A DNA stretch of 9,780 nt from an uncultured Lachnospiraceae bacterium (GTDB taxonomy: Bacteria > Bacillota > Clostridia > Lachnospirales > Lachnospiraceae), in assembly GCA_937916415.1 (NCBI GenBank), contig CALGGH010000216.1:1-9780 (forward strand), given 5' to 3'. Each line of letters begins with the position of its first letter. Position 1 is the stretch's first letter. Below the pieces are notes generated by a model. That model did not search any database. It was not told the DNA's origin and saw nothing but the letters and a program-made list of their open reading frames with translations. A program made the position numbers and the translations under genes. Positions 6,489 to 9,780 of this stretch are shown in pieces.

Positions 6489-7268
6489 ATGGCTCTTTTA
6501 GAAGTACAGGGCATCAAAAAGAATTTTGGGCACATAGAAGTGCTTTCGGACATCAGCTTCTCGATGGAAGCGGGACAGGCAGTGTCGATCATCGGTTCGT
6601 CAGGCAGCGGAAAGACGACACTGCTCCGGTGTCTGAATTTTTTGGAAAAGCCGGACGGCGGGACGATCACGGTACACGGGGAAAAGCTGTTTGACGCATT
6701 GGACAGCACCAGAGTGAGCGAGGCGGACATCCGCAGAAAGCGTCTGCATTTCGGTTTGGTATTCCAGTCGTTCAATCTGTTTCCGCAGTATACGGCACTT
6801 GAAAATGTCATGCTGGCACCTCAGCTTGCGGCAAAGGAGCGGGGCACCTACCGGCAGGAGGAGGCACAGATCCGTACCCGGGCGAAGGAACTGCTGGATC
6901 AGATGGGGCTTTCTGACCGTACCGGAAATTATCCGCACCAGCTTTCAGGCGGACAATGCCAGCGGGTAGCGATCGCAAGGGCTCTAGCGATGAAGCCGGA
7001 CATCTTGTGCTTTGACGAACCGACTTCGGCACTCGATCCGGAGCTGACGGGGGAAGTCCTTAGGGTGATCCGCGGACTGGCGGACCAGCATACGACGATG
7101 ATCATCGTGACACATGAGATGGCATTTGCCCGTGAGGTAGCGGATTATGTGATCTTCATGGACGGCGGGCATATTTTAGAGCAGGGGACGCCAAGAGAGG
7201 TCATCGATAATCCGACCAAGGAGCGGACGAAACAGTTTTTGGCGGGATACAGCCGGGATGGCGCTTGA
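6489..7268 (+). CDS. Amino acid ABC transporter ATPase (GlnQ/HisP type)
   Basis: A 259-residue ATPase that powers the importer as a dimer on the cytoplasmic face. All motifs are intact: Walker A GSSGSGKTT (36-44), Q-loop Gln93 in VFQSFNLFPQ, signature LSGGQ (152-156), Walker B with D176/E177 in ILCFDEPTSALDP, and switch histidine H209 in VTHEM. LFPQYTALENVMLAP and the overall length are typical of the polar amino acid uptake class. Its start is 4 bases after the permease stop, with only a weak AGG at 6479-6481, so translation is probably coupled. ATC is used for nearly every isoleucine, unlike the glycosyltransferase block. The kinase gene begins at or just after its stop, which ties transport and signalling into one transcript. 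Confidence 0.95.
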   Translation: MALLEVQGIKKNFGHIEVLSDISFSMEAGQAVSIIGSSGSGKTTLLRCLNFLEKPDGGTITVHGEKLFDALDSTRVSEADIRRKRLHFGLVFQSFNLFPQYTALENVMLAPQLAAKERGTYRQEEAQIRTRAKELLDQMGLSDRTGNYPHQLSGGQCQRVAIARALAMKPDILCFDEPTSALDPELTGEVLRVIRGLADQHTTMIIVTHEMAFAREVADYVIFMDGGHILEQGTPREVIDNPTKERTKQFLAGYSRDGA

Positions 7269-7291
7269 AGACTTGTTTTCATCAAAAGGTC

Positions 7292-8575
7292 ATGGACACA
7301 TATATTGCAGCAAATGTCATCATTTATGCGTTGGCAATTCAGATCATAGGGCTGTTACTGGCAGTTTTGCTGGATCCATACATGAGCAGGGACAAGAGGA
7401 GGGTATTTCTTGTAATCGTTTTTGTGGTGTCCAGTCTTGTTGTCCAGAATTATACGGGGTATATGCTGGATAAGAAAGGAACAATGCCTTACGCAAGAAC
7501 ACTTGTGGGTATCTACGGGTATTGTATACGTCCGGTTATCATTGTGCTTTTTTGTTACCTGATGAATATAAACAGGAAATATTTCGCTGCATGGATTTTA
7601 TTAGCCATCAATGCTGTGGTGAATCTTACAGCCATCTTTTCGGGTATATGCTTTTCGATCACGCCGGACAATGAGTTTGTCAGGGGACCGCTCGGTTATA
7701 CCTGTCATATCGTGAGCGCCATATTGCTGATCTATTTATCCCGGCTTGCCCTCAGTGAATTTGATTTTTCCGGCAAGCGTGATACGGTTTTTCCTCTGAT
7801 CATTGCTTTTTTGGTTACGGCTTCTGTGATCGCGGATTCTTTCATGGATTACCGGAAGTTTCCTGCTACCTTTTTGACGGTCTCTGTGGTATCAGGGAGT
7901 CTGTTATATTATATATGGCTCCATCTGCAGTTTTTCCGGGAGCATGAAAAAGACTTGATGGTCCGGCAGCGGATCAGGACAATGATCTCACAGATACAGC
8001 CCCATTTTATTTACAACAGCCTTTCCGTAATCGGTTCTTACCTGGACGAGCCTGATGTGGCAGAGGAAGCGCTGGAACATTTCGCGGGTTTTTTACGGGG
8101 AAACATTGATCTGCTTGGCACCGAGGAATGCATCAGCGTTCAAAAGGAACTGGATACGGTAGATAATTATCTGTATTTGGTGGGAAAACGCTTTGGCGGC
8201 AAGATCATCGTTGAAAAAGACATTGCAGACACGGATTTTTCCCTTCCTCCGTTTACGATACAGTCCCTGGTTGAGAATGCGATCACGCATGGCATACGGA
8301 AAAACCGTGGCGGCGCGGGAACGCTTTTGCTAAAGACTTACCATACAAAGGATGCGCATATCATTGAAGTGGAAGACGACGGCGCGGGCTTTGATGTATT
8401 ATCGTTAAATGAGGAGTACGAAGCGGGGAAAGAGAATGGATTTCATATAGGTTTGAGTAATGTCAAAGAGCGGTTGCGGGTCATGTCGCATGGAACGCTT
8501 TCAGTAGAAAGCGAAAAGGGAAAAGGGACAAAGGTCAGGGTTTGCATTCCCAAGACACAGGAGAACAGCCGATGA
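7292..8575 (+). CDS. LytS/YehU-type sensor histidine kinase with a 7-TM sensor region
   Basis: A membrane histidine kinase of 427 residues from the ATG at 7292. An in-frame TTG at 7265, overlapping the ATPase stop, would add nine residues (TTG-KTCFHQKV). I prefer the ATG because the protein then opens MDTYIAANVIIYALAIQIIG directly into the first membrane helix, though its AAAAGG (7284-7289) is only 2 bases away. About seven hydrophobic segments fill residues 1-220, with no obvious extracellular ligand domain. The cytoplasmic part has the His_kinase motif QPHFIYNSL with phospho-acceptor H238, then the HATPase: SLVENAITHGI (N329), EVEDDGAGF, GLSNVKERL and GKGTKV. This N-box and the absence of a HAMP domain are typical of the LytS/YehU family. 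It overlaps the regulator gene by 4 bases, a clear cognate pair. Candidate signals include the transporter's binding protein or its substrate; this is inference. Confidence 0.9.
   Translation: MDTYIAANVIIYALAIQIIGLLLAVLLDPYMSRDKRRVFLVIVFVVSSLVVQNYTGYMLDKKGTMPYARTLVGIYGYCIRPVIIVLFCYLMNINRKYFAAWILLAINAVVNLTAIFSGICFSITPDNEFVRGPLGYTCHIVSAILLIYLSRLALSEFDFSGKRDTVFPLIIAFLVTASVIADSFMDYRKFPATFLTVSVVSGSLLYYIWLHLQFFREHEKDLMVRQRIRTMISQIQPHFIYNSLSVIGSYLDEPDVAEEALEHFAGFLRGNIDLLGTEECISVQKELDTVDNYLYLVGKRFGGKIIVEKDIADTDFSLPPFTIQSLVENAITHGIRKNRGGAGTLLLKTYHTKDAHIIEVEDDGAGFDVLSLNEEYEAGKENGFHIGLSNVKERLRVMSHGTLSVESEKGKGTKVRVCIPKTQENSR
8559..8563 (+). promoter_or_regulatory. Ribosome binding site AGGAG that fixes the response regulator start
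   Basis: AGGAG lies 8 bases before the ATG at 8572, inside the end of the kinase gene. It supports 8572 over the in-frame upstream ATG at 8542, which would put ten polar residues before the receiver domain's first strand. Confidence 0.75.
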
Positions 8576-9375
8576 ATATTTTGATCATAGACGATGAAAT
8601 AACAGCCATCAATAATCTTGCCAGGGTTTTGAGAAAGGTTGTTCCGGATGCCTCCGTAGATCAGGCAGACGAAGCAGAGGCAGCGCTTTCCATATGCGCT
8701 CAAAAGAATCTGGATGTGGTTTTTTTGGACATCAATATGCCGGATATGGACGGGCTTACGATGGCAAAGGAGATCAGGAAGCTGCAGCCGTTTACAAACA
8801 TTGTCATGGTGACGGCTTATGAGCAATATGCTCTTGACGCGTTGAAATTGTATGTCAGTGATTATATATTGAAGCCCGCTATTACCGAAGATGTCCGCAA
8901 CGCGCTGGTCCATCTTCGGAATCCTGTTAAAGAATATCGAAAGGGGCTTTATGTACAATGCTTTGGATCGTTTGCGGTATTTTTTGACGGAGAACCGGTG
9001 CGCTTTGGCAGAGCCAAGACAAAGGAATTATTTGCATATCTGATTGACAGAAAAGGAGCGGAGTGTTCCAATGCGCAGCTTCGGGCGGTGCTATGGGAGG
9101 ACGATGCCAGGGATGATGAGAAGCAAAGGCATTATTTGGCACAGATAGTATATGAATTTCGTTCCAGACTCGAGGAACTCGGGCGCGCGGATATTTTTTT
9201 TCAGCGAAGAGACGCCTATTCCATCGTGCCGGACAGGATCCAATGCGATTATTACGAGGCATTAAAAGGAGAAGCGGATGCCCTCGCGCGTTATGAGGGC
9301 GAATATATGAGCCAATATGATTGGGCAGAAACGCGTATTGGGATGATCAGTAAAATGTTTGAAGATCCTATGTGA
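8572..9375 (+). CDS. Response regulator with receiver and SARP-like winged-helix output
   Basis: A 267-residue cytoplasmic transcription factor, partner of the kinase before it. Residues 1-120 are a complete receiver domain: acidic pair D7/D8, phospho-acceptor D53 in VVFLDINMPDMDG, T81 in VMVTAY, and K101 in YILKPA. The C-terminal part from about residue 124 opens YVQCFGSFAVFFDGEPVRFG, then RAKTKELFAYLIDRKGAECS and RAVLWEDD. That is the winged-helix DNA-binding arrangement of SARP/OmpR-type regulators. It ends CDYYEALKG and GEYMSQYDWAE, a tail I associate with Lachnospiraceae response regulators rather than a full BTAD domain. LytS-type kinases usually pair with LytTR or AraC outputs, so the pairing is notable. 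Likely targets include its own operon and the divergence-free downstream promoter at 9450-9458. Confidence 0.9.
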   Translation: MNILIIDDEITAINNLARVLRKVVPDASVDQADEAEAALSICAQKNLDVVFLDINMPDMDGLTMAKEIRKLQPFTNIVMVTAYEQYALDALKLYVSDYILKPAITEDVRNALVHLRNPVKEYRKGLYVQCFGSFAVFFDGEPVRFGRAKTKELFAYLIDRKGAECSNAQLRAVLWEDDARDDEKQRHYLAQIVYEFRSRLEELGRADIFFQRRDAYSIVPDRIQCDYYEALKGEADALARYEGEYMSQYDWAETRIGMISKMFEDPM

Positions 9376-9388
9376 ATCATAACCGTTC

Positions 9389-9410
9389 TTCCGGATGAAT
9401 GTCACCGGAA
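9389..9410 (+). other. Inverted repeat after the response regulator gene
   Basis: TTCCGG (9389-9394) pairs with CCGGAA (9405-9410) around a 10-base loop, 13 bases past the regulator stop. No T run follows, only a C run and an A run, so an intrinsic terminator is not supported. It may be a transcript-end structure or a binding site. Confidence 0.3.
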
Positions 9411-9423
9411 ACATCCCCCAAAA

Positions 9424-9445
9424 GTGTGACAGTGGTGTGATAGTC
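9424..9445 (+). promoter_or_regulatory. Candidate SARP-type operator: 11-bp-period direct repeat
   Basis: GTGTGACAGTG (9424-9434) is followed directly by GTGTGATAGTC (9435-9445), identical at 9 of 11 positions. Tandem 7-mers spaced at 11 bp, about one helical turn, just upstream of a -10 box are the known recognition pattern of SARP regulators. The neighbouring response regulator has a SARP-like DNA-binding domain. The link between the two is inference. Confidence 0.45.
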
Positions 9446-9449
9446 ATTG

Positions 9450-9458
9450 TGCTAGAAT
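9450..9458 (+). promoter_or_regulatory. Extended -10 promoter of the last gene
   Basis: TGCTAGAAT contains the TGn extension and a -10 hexamer TAGAAT that matches the consensus at 5 of 6 positions. No good -35 lies 16-18 bases upstream, which suits a promoter that relies on an activator, perhaps at the direct repeat just upstream. Transcription would begin near 9465. Confidence 0.5.
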
Positions 9459-9475
9459 ACCATATTTAGAAGATC

Positions 9476-9482
9476 AGGGAGG
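9476..9482 (+). promoter_or_regulatory. Ribosome binding site AGGGAGG for the last gene
   Basis: AGGGAGG lies 10 bases before the ATG at 9493. The two closer ATGs at 9483 and 9486 are in a frame that stops after a few codons, so 9493 is the supported start. Confidence 0.6.
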
Positions 9483-9492
9483 ATGATGGGAA

Positions 9493-9780
9493 ATGGTTAA
9501 GTACAGATTGCGGCGGGACAGCATGGTCAGGGCATTGGCAGTCGCTATAGGGATTCTGTCAAGCGTCGTTTTGTCTTATGTGGCTTACCGTCTGCAGCTT
9601 CCGGTATATCCCGATGCGGTGGGTACGATTGGCATGTCAGTGATTGGCGGATTGTTTCCCGGCATCCTGACGGCTGTATTGACCGATACCGCTTGTGTGG
9701 CATTTAACGAAAATGCCCTCTATTTTGGTATCGTTAACGCGCTTACGGCAATCTTTACCGCGTGGTTTGTCAGAGAGAAG
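9493..9780 (+). CDS. Membrane protein, 5' part only (ECF S-component-like membrane domain)
   Basis: The frame is open from ATG 9493 to the window edge, giving 96 residues, and the gene continues beyond. The protein starts with a basic cytoplasmic stretch (MVKYRLRRDSMVR) followed by a membrane helix (ALAVAIGILSSVVLSYVAYR). Next come LQLPVYPDAVGTIGMSVIG and GLFPGILTAVLTDTACVAF, then a third hydrophobic segment YFGIVNALTAIFTAWFV. The pattern Leu-Pro-x-Tyr-x-Asp-x-x-Gly-Thr followed by Gly-x-x-Pro-Gly resembles S components of ECF vitamin transporters. It also resembles related membrane domains at the N-terminus of signalling proteins such as SpoIIE-like phosphatases and histidine kinases in Clostridia. 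Which applies depends on the part outside the window. It lacks a close -35 and sits behind the candidate SARP-type repeat, so it is a plausible target of the adjacent regulator. Confidence 0.75.
   Translation, partial: MVKYRLRRDSMVRALAVAIGILSSVVLSYVAYRLQLPVYPDAVGTIGMSVIGGLFPGILTAVLTDTACVAFNENALYFGIVNALTAIFTAWFVREK

Noticed and set aside
9389..9423. Rho-independent terminator after the response regulator
   Set aside because: The 6-bp stem has a 10-base loop and is followed by a C run and an A run, not by T residues.
1..9780. CRISPR array, tRNA/rRNA genes, insertion sequence or phage genes
   Set aside because: I saw no regularly spaced repeats, cloverleaf-like segment, transposase or integrase motif, or terminal inverted repeats anywhere in the window.

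Overview
The window looks like a piece of a Clostridia chromosome, most likely Lachnospiraceae or a close relative. The main pointer is the response regulator at 8572-9375: a receiver domain fused to a SARP-like winged-helix output, paired with a 7-TM LytS/YehU-type histidine kinase, a layout I associate with Lachnospiraceae. A DUF1667 protein of the kind found next to anaerobic FAD dehydrogenases, and strong AGGAGG-type ribosome binding sites, agree with this. Family names come from motif recognition by eye; no database search was run. All supported genes are on the + strand.

Region 1 (1-570): the probable last codons of an upstream gene, then a small DUF1667 protein with four cysteines. A leader of about 130 bases follows; it holds a degenerate repeat of the DUF1667 gene's 3' end but no convincing promoter or terminator.

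Region 2 (571-4911): four glycosyltransferases (GT2, GT4, GT4, GT2) packed with 1-4 base overlaps. This is clearly one translationally coupled unit for assembling a surface polysaccharide or glycan. No flippase, polymerase or priming transferase lies inside the window, so it is only part of a locus.

Region 3 (4912-9375): a good sigma-A-type promoter with a palindromic GGTAAA/TTTACC operator candidate over its -10 opens a five-gene run. The genes encode a polar-amino-acid-type ABC importer (binding lipoprotein, permease, ATPase), then a 7-TM histidine kinase and a response regulator. They are nearly gapless, so transporter and two-component system are probably co-transcribed and may be functionally linked. 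Isoleucine and arginine codon choice changes sharply between regions 2 and 3.

Region 4 (9376-9780): an intergenic region with an extended -10 promoter preceded by an 11-bp-period direct repeat, the arrangement expected of a SARP-type operator. It sits in front of a membrane protein cut by the window edge, whose visible part resembles the membrane domain of ECF-type S components or of membrane-anchored signalling proteins. The most testable hypothesis is that the ABC-linked kinase and regulator control this last gene through that repeat.
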